A stretch of 64,000 nt of DNA from DATBGO01 sp963785765. GTDB taxonomy: Bacteria > Actinomycetota > Actinomycetes > Streptosporangiales > Streptosporangiaceae. This document shows positions 44,509 through 53,239 of the stretch, piece by piece (the first letter of the stretch is position 1; each line of letters begins with the position of its first letter). Location: contig CAWAWM010000003.1 of NCBI GenBank assembly GCA_963785765.1, positions 930,001 to 994,000 on the forward strand, read 5' to 3'. A program made the position numbers and the translations under genes. The notes below the pieces were generated by a model. It made no database searches. It was not told where the DNA came from and was given only the letters and a program-made list of their open reading frames with translations.

Positions 44509-46055
44509 CCGCCGCCACCAGCACCCCGGTGCGCCGCGAGTCGCCGCGCGTGCCGCGGTCCGTCCCGCTGTCCGGGGCGCGCTTGCTGTGGCTGGAGCTG
44601 CGCCGCAACCCGATGCCGTGGATCCTGCCGCTGATCGCCGTGCTGTTCTGGTTCGACTCCTACCGGCCGAGCACCACCCAGCTGCCGATCTGGGTGGTGC
44701 GGACCTTCTGGAACATGGGGCAAGGGCACACCATCATCGACTTCGGGCCGTTCGTGGCCGGCATGGCCGCCTGGATCGGATCGCGGGACGGCCGGCGCGG
44801 CATCGCCGACCTGGTGACCGCGACCGCGCGGCCGCGCTGGGGCGCCCAGCTCGCCACCTGGGCCGCGACCGCCATCTGGGCGGTGGGGGCCTACCTGGTC
44901 TTCGTGGCCGTCCTGTTCGGTATCTATGCGCATCAGGGGGTACAGGGCTCGCCGCCGTGGTGGTGGGTGGCGGTCGGAGCGGCCGCCGTGACGGCGTTCT
45001 GCGCGGCCGGGTTCGCGGTGGGAGCCGCGTTCCCCAGCCGGTTCGCCGCGCCGCTGGCCGCCTTCGGCGCATTCCTGGCTCTGATTATGTCGTCGCAGAC
45101 CGGGTTCAGCCACACGTCAGGATGGGCGCTGATCCTGCCGACCAACTCCAACGGCAACTACCAGCTCCCCTCCGGGATCCTCTATCCCTACCTGCCCGAC
45201 CTGCCGATCGCCCGGGTGATGTTCCTGGCCGGGATCGCGATCGCGGCCCTGGGCCTGCTCGGCCTGCCCGCCCGGGCCGGCGGCCCGTGGCTGCGGCGGA
45301 CCGCCGCGGCCGTCACCCTGGCCGGGGTGGCGGCGGCCGGGACCGCCGTCGGGCTGGCCAGCACCGCCCGGCTCGAGCCGCACGGCATGGTCATCCCCGC
45401 GCTGCACGACGCGGCTAATGACCAGCCGATCCGGTACACCCCGGTCTGCGGCCAGTCCGCCGCGATCGCGGTGTGCCTGAACCCGGCCTACCGTCAGTTC
45501 CTGCCTGCCGTGACCGCCGCGCTGAATCCGGTGTTCGCCGAGGTGGCCGGGCTGCGTGGCACGCCAGACCGGGTCACTCAGGTGGCCGGGGTCTATTCGA
45601 GCACCGAGGGCCAGCCCACCGCACCGATGACGATCAGCGGCCGGCCGCCGGTGCTGGGCCTGCCGCTCGACTCGCTCAACCTGCCTGGCGAGTTCGGCGG
45701 GACCACAACGCAGTTCGCTGACCAGCTCAGGCTGCTGGCCGCGCACGTGCTCACCGGCGCCGGCGCCGGCCCGGGCACACCCGCTCAGCAGGCCGTCCAG
45801 GCGGCCCTGCTGCAAGGCGCGGGCGTGCCGATCAGCGCGCAGCCCAAGGTCCTTTCCATGTTTGGGCTGCCGTCGTGGACGAGAGCCAGCTTGCCGCCGA
45901 ACGGGAACGCGCACGGGCCGGGGCCGGCGACCGGGCCGGTCTATGCCGCGGCCCGGCGGCTCGCGGCGCTGTCGCCCGCGGCCAGGCACGCCTGGCTCGC
46001 CGCCCACCTCGGCGCGCTGCGGTCCGGCCAGCTCACGCTAGGGCAGCTGCCGTGA
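44505..46055 (+). CDS. ABC-2-like membrane protein with extracytoplasmic domain
   Basis: A 516-aa protein with about six N-terminal helices (residues ~40-280, e.g. MPWILPLIAVLFWFDSY, WAATAIWAVGAYLVFVAVL, AVTAFCAAGFAVGAAF, LPIARVMFLAGIAIAALGLL, AAAVTLAGVAAAGTAVGLAS). A ~200-residue outer domain follows (YTPVCGQSAAIAVCLNPAYR, with paired cysteines), ending in a helical LAALSPAARHAWLAAHLGAL segment. Unlike plain permeases it adds this external domain, perhaps for substrate capture. Coupled by 4-nt overlaps to the ATPase and the following gene. Confidence 0.82.
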   Translation: MTAATSTPVRRESPRVPRSVPLSGARLLWLELRRNPMPWILPLIAVLFWFDSYRPSTTQLPIWVVRTFWNMGQGHTIIDFGPFVAGMAAWIGSRDGRRGIADLVTATARPRWGAQLATWAATAIWAVGAYLVFVAVLFGIYAHQGVQGSPPWWWVAVGAAAVTAFCAAGFAVGAAFPSRFAAPLAAFGAFLALIMSSQTGFSHTSGWALILPTNSNGNYQLPSGILYPYLPDLPIARVMFLAGIAIAALGLLGLPARAGGPWLRRTAAAVTLAGVAAAGTAVGLASTARLEPHGMVIPALHDAANDQPIRYTPVCGQSAAIAVCLNPAYRQFLPAVTAALNPVFAEVAGLRGTPDRVTQVAGVYSSTEGQPTAPMTISGRPPVLGLPLDSLNLPGEFGGTTTQFADQLRLLAAHVLTGAGAGPGTPAQQAVQAALLQGAGVPISAQPKVLSMFGLPSWTRASLPPNGNAHGPGPATGPVYAAARRLAALSPAARHAWLAAHLGALRSGQLTLGQLP

Positions 46056-46735
46056 CCGCCGCCGGGGTCCACCGGCCGCCACCGGGAGCCGCTCAGGCCC
46101 GCCTGGCTTTCTGGCCGGCCCCCGCCTTGCTGCGGCTGCCGTGGCTGTACCTCGTCAGCCGCCGGGTCCCGGCTGCGCTTGGCCTGCTGGCGGCGCTCGG
46201 CGCGCTGTTGTGGGCCGCGCTGTACTGGAACTGGTCGGTGGCCGGCGGACCCGCCGCGCGGCAGCTGGTCCCGCTGGTGATCGAGACCGGGGCAGCCGCG
46301 GTCATCGCGGTCACGACCTACGGCCCGTTCGGCGATACCGAACGGGCCACCGGCCGCTGGCTGCCCTGGCTGCGGCTCGGCATGGCCCTGCTGCTCACCG
46401 CGGCCGCGGCCGGCGCGCTGGCCGCCGGGGCCACCGGCGGGTACCTGCCGGGCGGCTCCCTGGCCATGCTCCGCAACCTCGCCGGGATGACCGGCACCGG
46501 CCTGCTGTGCGCGGTCGCGCTCGGCGGCGCGTTCGCCTGGACCGGCCCGATGGCCTACCTGCTGATAGCCGAGGGCGCGCTCGCCGGGTCCTGGACCACG
46601 CCGTGGGCCTGGCCAACCCGGCCGCCGACCGACCTCGGCGGGGCGCTGTGCGCCTACGGCGTGTTCGCCGCCGGGATCGTGGCCGTCGCGCTCCTCGGCG
46701 CCCGCGGCCCGACCCGCCGCCCCGGCCCCGAGTGA
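46052..46735 (+). CDS. Integral membrane protein, last gene of the sigma/ABC operon
   Basis: 227 aa with about six hydrophobic segments (AALGLLAALGALLWAALYW, LVPLVIETGAAAVIAVTTYG, GMALLLTAAAAGALAAGATG, NLAGMTGTGLLCAVALGGAF, GPMAYLLIAEGALAGSW, GVFAAGIVAVALLGA). No recognised family; the place in the operon suggests a second membrane subunit of the exporter. The GTG start overlaps the previous stop (GTGA). Confidence 0.78.
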   Translation: MTAAGVHRPPPGAAQARLAFWPAPALLRLPWLYLVSRRVPAALGLLAALGALLWAALYWNWSVAGGPAARQLVPLVIETGAAAVIAVTTYGPFGDTERATGRWLPWLRLGMALLLTAAAAGALAAGATGGYLPGGSLAMLRNLAGMTGTGLLCAVALGGAFAWTGPMAYLLIAEGALAGSWTTPWAWPTRPPTDLGGALCAYGVFAAGIVAVALLGARGPTRRPGPE

Positions 46736-46830
46736 GCGGCCCGCCGCCGGGTCAGGGCCTCCGTCACGATCGCGCCTGGCCGGCTGGGCTCTGGGTCCGC
46801 CGTGGCGTCGCTGGGTGCTGCGGCGCGCCA

Positions 46831-47955
46831 TCAGCCTCGCGCTGCCCAACCGTCCCAGGCCCGCAGCCAGGCAGTCATGAGCGTTCTGGCGGTCTGCAGG
46901 TGGGCGCGGAGTTCCTCGCCGGGCTGCTGGCCCGGCAGTGACGTGTGCCGCGCCCAGTAGCGCGCCCAGGCTTGCTGGGCTGGCTTACTCGGGACGTCGT
47001 CACCGAGGACTGCGTGCCGGAGCGTCTCATCGATCGCGGCCTCGCGCAGCGGAGGCTCGGTAGTAAACCACGGGACCTTTTCCTGCAGTTCGGTAAGGTG
47101 GTTGACCACGAGCGTCACGATCTCGTCCGCCTGGCGTTCGCGGATGCCGGAGATGCGCGCCTGCTCGGCAGCCGCGCGCTGCCAAAGCGCATGCATAGTC
47201 GCGCCCTCACCAGCCCGGTGCCTGGGCAGGCGGCCAGCCCGCAGCGCCCGGAGCAGCCGCAGGTGGGAGGCCAGCTCCGCCTCGGCCAGCGCGCGATAAG
47301 CAGCCACACCTTCGGCCGGCTCCAGGATGGGCGGCGGCTGCTGCCGGCGATGCTCGGCCAGCCGGCCGACCCGCTCGTTGCGGGCCCGCAGGTACGGAGC
47401 AAGGTCTTCCACCTGGTCCAGCCACACCGAGCCTGGCTCGACACCTCGGCCCAGGAGCGTCACGACCAACCCGTCCGCTACCACACGCGCCGCCCATACG
47501 TTCGCCTGCCGCCCGACAATGCCGCTGACGATCTCGGCGCCGACAGCCAGGTCCGCGCGCGAGTAGTCCGGCGGCTGATCGAGGTCGTCTTCGTCAACGC
47601 CGGCATAAGAGGCGATCCGGCTGCGGTCTTGATCGATCGCGCAGAGCAGATCGGCCTCAACGTCGCGGTCAGGCATGTCGGCCCGCCGGGCCGATGTGGT
47701 GACCATCACCCACGGCCCGGCGGGCTCCGCCCAGTCCCCATACGCCAGGCCGATGCTCTCCCACACCCCGTCGACCTGACCGGCCTCGGCCAGGGACGCC
47801 GGCCGCAACCGCGGCTCGGCCAGCCCGAAGACGACGAACGCGGGGCGCGGCAGGAGTTCTCCCGCATCAAGCCGGGCGCGCTCGCGCATCCGCTCGACCC
47901 ACTCGTCGCGGCCCGGGTCCGGAGCATGCCGCATAACGACAGCCTTGCATCTCAT
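46831..47955 (-). CDS. Hypothetical protein (374 aa)
   Basis: A cytoplasmic, mostly helical protein without recognised motifs. The N-terminal third has a beta-rich AFVVFGLAEPRLRPASLAEA and a central WVMVTTSARRADMP strand. The acidic DVEADLLCAIDQD precedes a long helix-rich region (LRALRAGRLPRHRAGEGATM, LWQRAAAEQARISGIRERQA, VNHLTELQEKVPWFTTEPPL), ending AWARYWARH and a charged tail. The start ATG 47955 (MRCKAVVMRHAPDPGRDEW) is preferred over longer versions without protein character. It is convergent with the sigma/ABC operon and has no functional context. Confidence 0.7.
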   Translation of the reverse strand: MRCKAVVMRHAPDPGRDEWVERMRERARLDAGELLPRPAFVVFGLAEPRLRPASLAEAGQVDGVWESIGLAYGDWAEPAGPWVMVTTSARRADMPDRDVEADLLCAIDQDRSRIASYAGVDEDDLDQPPDYSRADLAVGAEIVSGIVGRQANVWAARVVADGLVVTLLGRGVEPGSVWLDQVEDLAPYLRARNERVGRLAEHRRQQPPPILEPAEGVAAYRALAEAELASHLRLLRALRAGRLPRHRAGEGATMHALWQRAAAEQARISGIRERQADEIVTLVVNHLTELQEKVPWFTTEPPLREAAIDETLRHAVLGDDVPSKPAQQAWARYWARHTSLPGQQPGEELRAHLQTARTLMTAWLRAWDGWAARG

Positions 47956-48219
47956 GCTCGGCGCGGACAGAACCACAGGCAAGCTATGCCCGATCCCAAC
48001 GGAGTGTGCGGCCGCGAGAACGAGATCGCCGCCATCGGTTCGGGTACGACCTACTAACGGAGAAGTGGGGGTGTTCGGCGAGGACGGGACGAACATGCCG
48101 CTGCCCGGTCACGGTGGCGGCCGCCACCGTCGTGGCCAGCCGGTTGACCAGCGCGCCCATGACCCGGCGCAGGCTGGTCGGGACGACCAGCGGGACTTGG
48201 GCCCAGCCGTGCGCGTCCG
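47956..48219. other. Intergenic region
   Basis: About 264 bp between two minus-strand genes; no gene or clear hairpin is supported here. Confidence 0.35.
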
Positions 48220-49368
48220 CTAACGGCAGCGTTCGATGAGCGTCCGGTTGAAGCCGCCGTCGTTGTAGCTCCCCACCGCCCAGATGCTGGTCGGCGACAG
48301 CGCGGACAGGGCGTCGAGTTCACTGAAGGCTGTCCCGGGATTCTTTGCCGGCATGACTCGCCAGTGACGTCCGTTCCAGTGCAGGATGAGCGCCTTCAAG
48401 CTAGCACCGCTGCCCACCGCGTAGATGTTCGTGGACGACGTGCCCCCGATCGCGCTGAGATCGTTGCTGCCGGCCCCGACGTTGGGACTGACCGACTTCA
48501 GCCAGCGCCGTCCGTTCCAGTGCAGGATGAGGGTCTTGTCGACGGTGCCGTTGGAGTAGTCGCCTACCGTCCAGGCGCTGGTTGCGGACGTGGCCAGCAC
48601 CCCGCGGAGCGAGTTGGTCACGGTCCCGGCGTTAGGACTTGCGACCAACCGCCAGTGACCTTTGCTCCAGCGCAGGATGAGCGTCTTGGAGACTGACCCG
48701 CGCAGGTAACGTCCGACCGCCCAGCCGCTGGTCGGGGACAGCGACCGCACCGCGCTGAGGAAGTTCGGCGCCTTAGCTACGTTCGGGCTGGAGGCGACCC
48801 GCCAGCGACGTCCGTTCCAGTGCAGGATGAGGTTCCTGGTCATCGGGTAGCTGGTGACGGCATCACCCGCGGCCCAGATGTCGTGCGCGGAAGTGCCCCG
48901 TACCGAGACGATCTCGTTCGAGCCTGATCCGACATTCGGGCTCGGGGCCACCTTCCAGGACTTGCCGTTCCAGTGCTCGATGAGCGTCCGCCCGGTCGTG
49001 CCGTTGGAGTAGCTGCCAGCTGCCCACACATTGGTCGCCGACACCGCGTAGACCGCTTTGAGCAAATCACCCGTGCCCACATTCGGGCTCGGCACCACCT
49101 TCCAGGACTTGCCGTTCCAGTGCTCGACCAGGGTCTCTGTGTTGACGCCGACGAAATACTCGCCTACGGCCCAGACATTGCGCGCGGATATGGCGGTGAC
49201 CCCGTAAAGGTTGTTATCGCCTGTCCCGGCATTCCGGCTTGTCATGACCGCCCAGCCCTGGCACACGGCCGGTGCGGCGCTCCGGGCGGCTGCCAGCGCC
49301 GCCTGCACTGGAGCCATGACCAGCACTATCAGGATCGGAGCAACGTATATACCAAGCTTCCGCGCCAC
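48220..49368 (-). CDS. Secreted protein with seven WNG-type propeller-like repeats
   Basis: A 382-aa protein with a signal peptide (VAPILIVLVMAPVQAALAAA). It then carries about seven repeats of ~47 residues of the form SPNVG-G-N-L--V-A-SA-NVWAVG-Y--G---KTLI-HWNGK-W, e.g. SATNVWAAGSYSNGTTGRTL and LILHWNGRRWRVASSPNV. Seven such units fit a beta-propeller, likely extracellular and binding-type rather than enzymatic. One repeat reads LRWSKGHWRLVAS, a variant of the HWNG unit. Family function unknown. Convergent with the NIPSNAP gene's upstream region. Confidence 0.8.
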   Translation of the reverse strand: MARKLGIYVAPILIVLVMAPVQAALAAARSAAPAVCQGWAVMTSRNAGTGDNNLYGVTAISARNVWAVGEYFVGVNTETLVEHWNGKSWKVVPSPNVGTGDLLKAVYAVSATNVWAAGSYSNGTTGRTLIEHWNGKSWKVAPSPNVGSGSNEIVSVRGTSAHDIWAAGDAVTSYPMTRNLILHWNGRRWRVASSPNVAKAPNFLSAVRSLSPTSGWAVGRYLRGSVSKTLILRWSKGHWRLVASPNAGTVTNSLRGVLATSATSAWTVGDYSNGTVDKTLILHWNGRRWLKSVSPNVGAGSNDLSAIGGTSSTNIYAVGSGASLKALILHWNGRHWRVMPAKNPGTAFSELDALSALSPTSIWAVGSYNDGGFNRTLIERCR

Positions 49369-49590
49369 TAGCCCCCCTCAGTACCGGCTGATGAGACACT
49401 GGCTCGCGGCCAGAAACGACGATATTTGCCGAATGTCCCAGCCAAAGCTAGCCAAAGCAGAGCTGTCCTTCAAGGTCATCGCCGCAGGGTTCTATCTCAC
49501 GAAGCCGCTGCCGCGCTTGAGCATGGCTGCAGGCCCGGACGGTAAGGCGACGCCAGGTCATGCTGGTGGCGGCAGAGCTAGGCTCGAGGT

Positions 49591-50163
49591 GTGATCACTT
49601 GCGTGGTGGAGTACGTGATCGACCCCGCGAAGGTCGAAGCGTTCGAGCGTTTCGGGCGCCGCTGGATGGAACTTGTCGGCCTGCATGGCGGCACGCACCA
49701 CGGCTACTTCCTGCCCGCCGAGGGTGCCAGCGATAAGGCCCTTGCGCTGTTCAGCTTTCCCAGCCTGGCCGCCTATGAGCAATACCGCCAGCTGTTCGGC
49801 ACCGACCCGGACTTCATCGAGGCAGACAAGATCAGGGACGACAGCGGGTGCGTGCTGCGCTACGAGCGGACCTTCATGCGCCCGCTCCTGCCCGTGCCTC
49901 CTCCGGCTAGTCCGGCTAGTCCGGCTAGTCCGGCTAGCGGCCTTGAGCACGCGCAACACCGCGCGCTCGGCGCGGCCTTGCGTGGCAAGCTGGCCACAGC
50001 GATCAGCCGGCCACCTCGGTTGAGCGCCATCGCGATCGGTGGGGCGCCCGGCCGTTACGCCGCGGTGGCTGGGGGGCTGTGGGAGTGCAGGGTCCGGCCG
50101 TCGGGGCTGGTAGCAGTCACGGTCCCGTCGGGGTGGAGGGCGATGCCCCAGCCCCACCGGTGA
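49591..50163 (+). CDS. NIPSNAP-family protein with repetitive C-terminal tail
   Basis: 190 aa. The first ~102 residues (MITCVVEYVIDPAKVEAFER ... SFPSLAAYEQYRQLFGTDPD ... CVLRYERTFMRPL) form a NIPSNAP ferredoxin-like fold, usually ~100-110 aa in total. The rest is a Pro/Ala/Ser stretch encoded by four copies of CCGGCTAGT-type 9-bp repeats (49903-49938), then a tail that runs ~110 nt into the 3' end of the convergent DUF222-HNH gene. The tail probably arose through stop-codon loss or a frame change in the repeat. GTG start after GAGGT. Function of bacterial NIPSNAP proteins is unclear. Confidence 0.85.
   Translation: MITCVVEYVIDPAKVEAFERFGRRWMELVGLHGGTHHGYFLPAEGASDKALALFSFPSLAAYEQYRQLFGTDPDFIEADKIRDDSGCVLRYERTFMRPLLPVPPPASPASPASPASGLEHAQHRALGAALRGKLATAISRPPRLSAIAIGGAPGRYAAVAGGLWECRVRPSGLVAVTVPSGWRAMPQPHR
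49903..49938 (+). repeat. 9-bp tandem repeat (four units) inside the NIPSNAP tail
   Basis: CCGGCTAGT occurs three times in tandem at 49903, 49912 and 49921, followed by CCGGCTAGC at 49930. It encodes a Pro-Ala-Ser repeat exactly where the conserved NIPSNAP fold ends. Confidence 0.8.
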
Positions 50164-51615
50164 ATCGCGATCAAATGGTGGAACGAACACAGGTTGATCA
50201 GGTTGGTGAGGCTGGTCGGGCCGCCCTGGGCGCGGGGGATGATGTGGTGCGGCTGGCATGCCGAGGCGGGCTGGGTGCAGCCGGGGAACCGGCAGTGCCG
50301 GTCCCGGACGGTGACCGCCCGGCGCAGGTGCACCGGGATGGTGTCGGTGACCGCGCCGATGTCCAGCGGCAGGCTGACCGACGCGACCAGGTCATCGGGC
50401 AGCCGGGTCCGCAGGTAGCCGGCCAGCCCGCCGGGCCCGGACAGCAGGCCGACCGCGCGGGTGATGATGAGCTGCCGGGCGGCCCGCTCGGCCCGCAGCC
50501 ACCGCCCGCTGCCGGCATCCGGCCCGCCCTGGCCCGAGCCGCCCTGACCGGCCAGGCCCGAACCGGGCTGGCCGGGCTGGCGGCGGAGCAGCTCGGCGGC
50601 GAGCTGGCCGAGGAGCTGGTGGTCGAGGTGGCCGGTGACGACCGGGACGATCGACGCGTCACAGTCCGCGCCGGGCCCGGCCGGCGGCCACGCCGCCGCC
50701 CACCCCGCCTGCGCGCCGGGCTCGGTCAGGCCGCGGAGCTGATCCAGCGTCATATGCACCTGGATCTGCGCCGGCTGCCCGGCCCGGTCCGGCACGCCCC
50801 CCGCAGCGATCAGCCGCCGGCACATTTCCTCCACCGCATCATGACGGCGCTGCCACACCGTCCGGGTGTCCTCCGGACCGGTCTTCTTGCCCAGGGCATC
50901 CAGCACCGCCAGCAGCGCGGCGGTGCACTGCGGGGTCAGGTTCCCGGTCAGTTTCCCGGCCTGCCCGAACGTCACGTCCAGGCTGACCGACCGGTCCTTG
51001 AACCCGTCATCACCGTCGGTGTCCGGCCGCGCCGTCCGGCGCCGTATTTCCTCGGCCAGCTGCGCCAGGCCGGCCAGGTCCGCGCCGCTGGCGGCGGCGG
51101 CCAGCAGGATCGCGTCCGCGCCCGCCCGGTGCTCCGCCGGGCAGCAGGTCCGTCCACCCGCACACCGCCCGGGCCCACGACGGCGACAGGTCACCCGCCG
51201 CCAGCGCGCCGGCCACGGCGGGGTGCGCGCCCAGCCGCCGCATCCACGCCATCGCCGTCGCCGCCGCGTTCGTGGTGATCCGGGTCTGCCACCGCAGCCA
51301 GCTCTTCGCCGACCCGTGACCATCATCCTGGCAGCCGCCGCCGGCGTGGAACGCGGCCAGCACCCGGGCCCGCGCCGCGGTATGCGCCGCCTCGGCGGCC
51401 TCCAGCGCCCGCAGGCAATCCCCCTGCTCCGCGGCAGTCAGCCCCGCCGCATCCGCGCGGGCCAGCCACGCCAGCCCGGCGCGCGCCATCGCCACCGCCT
51501 CAGCAGCACTGGCAGGCGCGTCCGGCGGCGCGGGCCCGGCGGGCGGCACCGGCGGGGATGGCGCGGATGGCGCGGATGGCGCGGGCGCGGCGGGCGGCTG
51601 TCCGGGTAAGCACAT
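50055..51615 (-). CDS. DUF222 / HNH endonuclease protein with one frameshift
   Basis: The intact protein would be ~519 aa: a Pro/Ala-rich N-terminus, the DUF222 helical domain (AMARAGLAWLARADAAGLTA, SWLRWQTRITTNAAATAM), and an HNH nuclease domain near the end (CRFPGCTQPASACQPHHIIP, then NLINLCSFHHLIAIHRWGWG). ATG 51615 follows GGAGGAGGTCACCTGGT. At 51137-51141 the consensus has one extra base: the N-terminal frame reads WTDLLPGGAPG, while dropping one G gives WTDLLPAEHRAGADAILL and continues to the HNH. As sequenced, the DNA-binding and nuclease halves are separated. This family is common in multiple copies in actinobacteria and is often suspected to be mobile. Confidence 0.88.
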
Positions 51616-51846
51616 ACCAGGTGACCTCCTCCAGCAAGGGGGACTGCTTTCGCTGTTGTGTTCGAGCCTAGCGACCCCCACCGACAATTTCGGGCCTTCC
51701 CGGAGGAGCAATGCGAACTGAACGCAAAAAAACTTTCGCCTGAGCCCATCAAGATCGGGACTGGTGATCGAAGCGCTGAACCCACCCGTCACCCCAGGCA
51801 CCGGCCCTCGACGGGGCTCAGCACGGCTCAAGCCAGAACGGGACGG

Positions 51847-52872
51847 TTAACCAGACACGCTGAACGCGCCTGGGGCCACGTCGGTGTTCTCGACGATCCA
51901 CGATGCGTCCAGGGCGCCGGTCTTGGCGAGCAGCCGACCGTCCGGGCCGTCCTCAATGTCCTGCACTCCGATCAGCGGGCCGTTGACCGGGTCGCTGCCC
52001 AGGGACACATCGGACACGTTGCCGTACTCATCGTGCCACCCGGCGCTCAAGCTGCCTTCCTTGACCAGCGCCTCGCCGGAGGTATCGGTGACCCCGATCA
52101 GCGGGCCGTTCGTCGAGTCACTGGCCACGGTGAGCTGCTCGACGCCGTTGTACTCGTTATGCCATCCGGCGCTCAGGCTGCCATCCTTGACGTAGGCCTG
52201 ATTATCGTACGGGTCCACCACCGTGCCCTCGGTCACGATCCCGATGAGCGGGCCGTTGGCCGGATCGCTGGCCACCACGACGTAGGCCGCGTTGTCGGGC
52301 CACTCATCGTTCCAGCCTGTGGTCAGGCTGCCCTGCTTGGCCAGGACTTCACCGGAGTCGTTCGTGACCGCGATGAGCGGGCCGTTGGTCGTGTCGCTGG
52401 CCACACTCACTTCCTCCGCGCTGCTGGATTCGTCGTTCCACGGCGCGGTCAGGCTGCCCTCCTTGACCTTCAGCTCGCCGCTCCAGGTCAGCACCGCGAT
52501 CAGCGGTCCGTGGGTGGCATCGCTGGCCACGGCGATGGCCCGCACGTTGCTGCCGAGCTCGTCGGTCCAGCCCGCGGACAGGCTGCCCTCCTTAACCAGT
52601 GCCGCCCCGCTGTCCGTTACGATCCCGATCAGCGGGCCGTTGGCCGGGTCTCCGGCCACGGCCACCTGCTCGACGTCGCTGTGCTCGTCGGTCCACAGCG
52701 AGCTCATGCCCTGCTTGACCATCGCCTCGCCGCTGCCGCTCACCATGCCGATCAGCAGCGGGGCGGCGTTCGGGCCGCCGCCGGCCGGCGCGGCGAGCGC
52801 GCCAGGAGCGAGGGCACCCCCCGTGGCCAGCACCGCCGCTGCCATGGCCAAGATCGCGGTCACGCGTCTCAT
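51847..52872 (-). CDS. Secreted protein with ~43-residue tectonin-like repeats
   Basis: About 341 aa from ATG 52872 (MRRVTAILAMAAAVLATGGA, a Sec signal; GAGGGAGGACC upstream). The mature part is seven to eight repeats of the pattern NGPLIGIV-DSGEALVKEGSLSAGW-DE----V--VAVASD, e.g. SGAALVKEGSLSAGWTDELG and SGELKVKEGSLTAPWNDESS. The strand-turn-strand periodicity with W-x-DE resembles lectin/tectonin-like propellers in secreted actinobacterial proteins. No catalytic residues seen; ligand binding at the cell surface is the likely role. Possible start alternatives lie upstream but lack a signal. Confidence 0.8.
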   Translation of the reverse strand: MRRVTAILAMAAAVLATGGALAPGALAAPAGGGPNAAPLLIGMVSGSGEAMVKQGMSSLWTDEHSDVEQVAVAGDPANGPLIGIVTDSGAALVKEGSLSAGWTDELGSNVRAIAVASDATHGPLIAVLTWSGELKVKEGSLTAPWNDESSSAEEVSVASDTTNGPLIAVTNDSGEVLAKQGSLTTGWNDEWPDNAAYVVVASDPANGPLIGIVTEGTVVDPYDNQAYVKDGSLSAGWHNEYNGVEQLTVASDSTNGPLIGVTDTSGEALVKEGSLSAGWHDEYGNVSDVSLGSDPVNGPLIGVQDIEDGPDGRLLAKTGALDASWIVENTDVAPGAFSVSG

Positions 52873-53239
52873 TGGTCCTCCCTCACCAGAAACGTGGGCA
52901 GGCCTACGGCCCTGCGGGGTAACTTCGCGCAGCCCGAGATAAGAATAAACGCTCGGTTCGCACCCCATCCGAAGCCGACTCGGCGCGTTCGCCAATCCCG
53001 AAGAACGCCTCCGGCGCCGGAACTCCGCCACCGACGATGTCAGCTGGCTACGGCCACATCGGCCCCGCCGAGCGCAGCCGGCTCAGCTACCTCAGCGAGG
53101 GCGGAGCTGATCCTGGTACCACCGGCCGCGGCGCCCGAGGGGGTCAGGTTCCTGCTGGGCACCGACGGTCTTGACCGAACGCGCCCCCGTCCGATCGCGG
53201 GATACCTGGCCCAGCCATCCGCAGGGTCGCGTGGGTCTG
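52873..53239. other. Intergenic region
   Basis: About 370 bp without a supported gene. A short plus-strand stretch near 53095-53170 (LILVPPAAAPEGVRFLLGTD) has protein-like composition but no start or context, so I do not call it. Confidence 0.3.
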
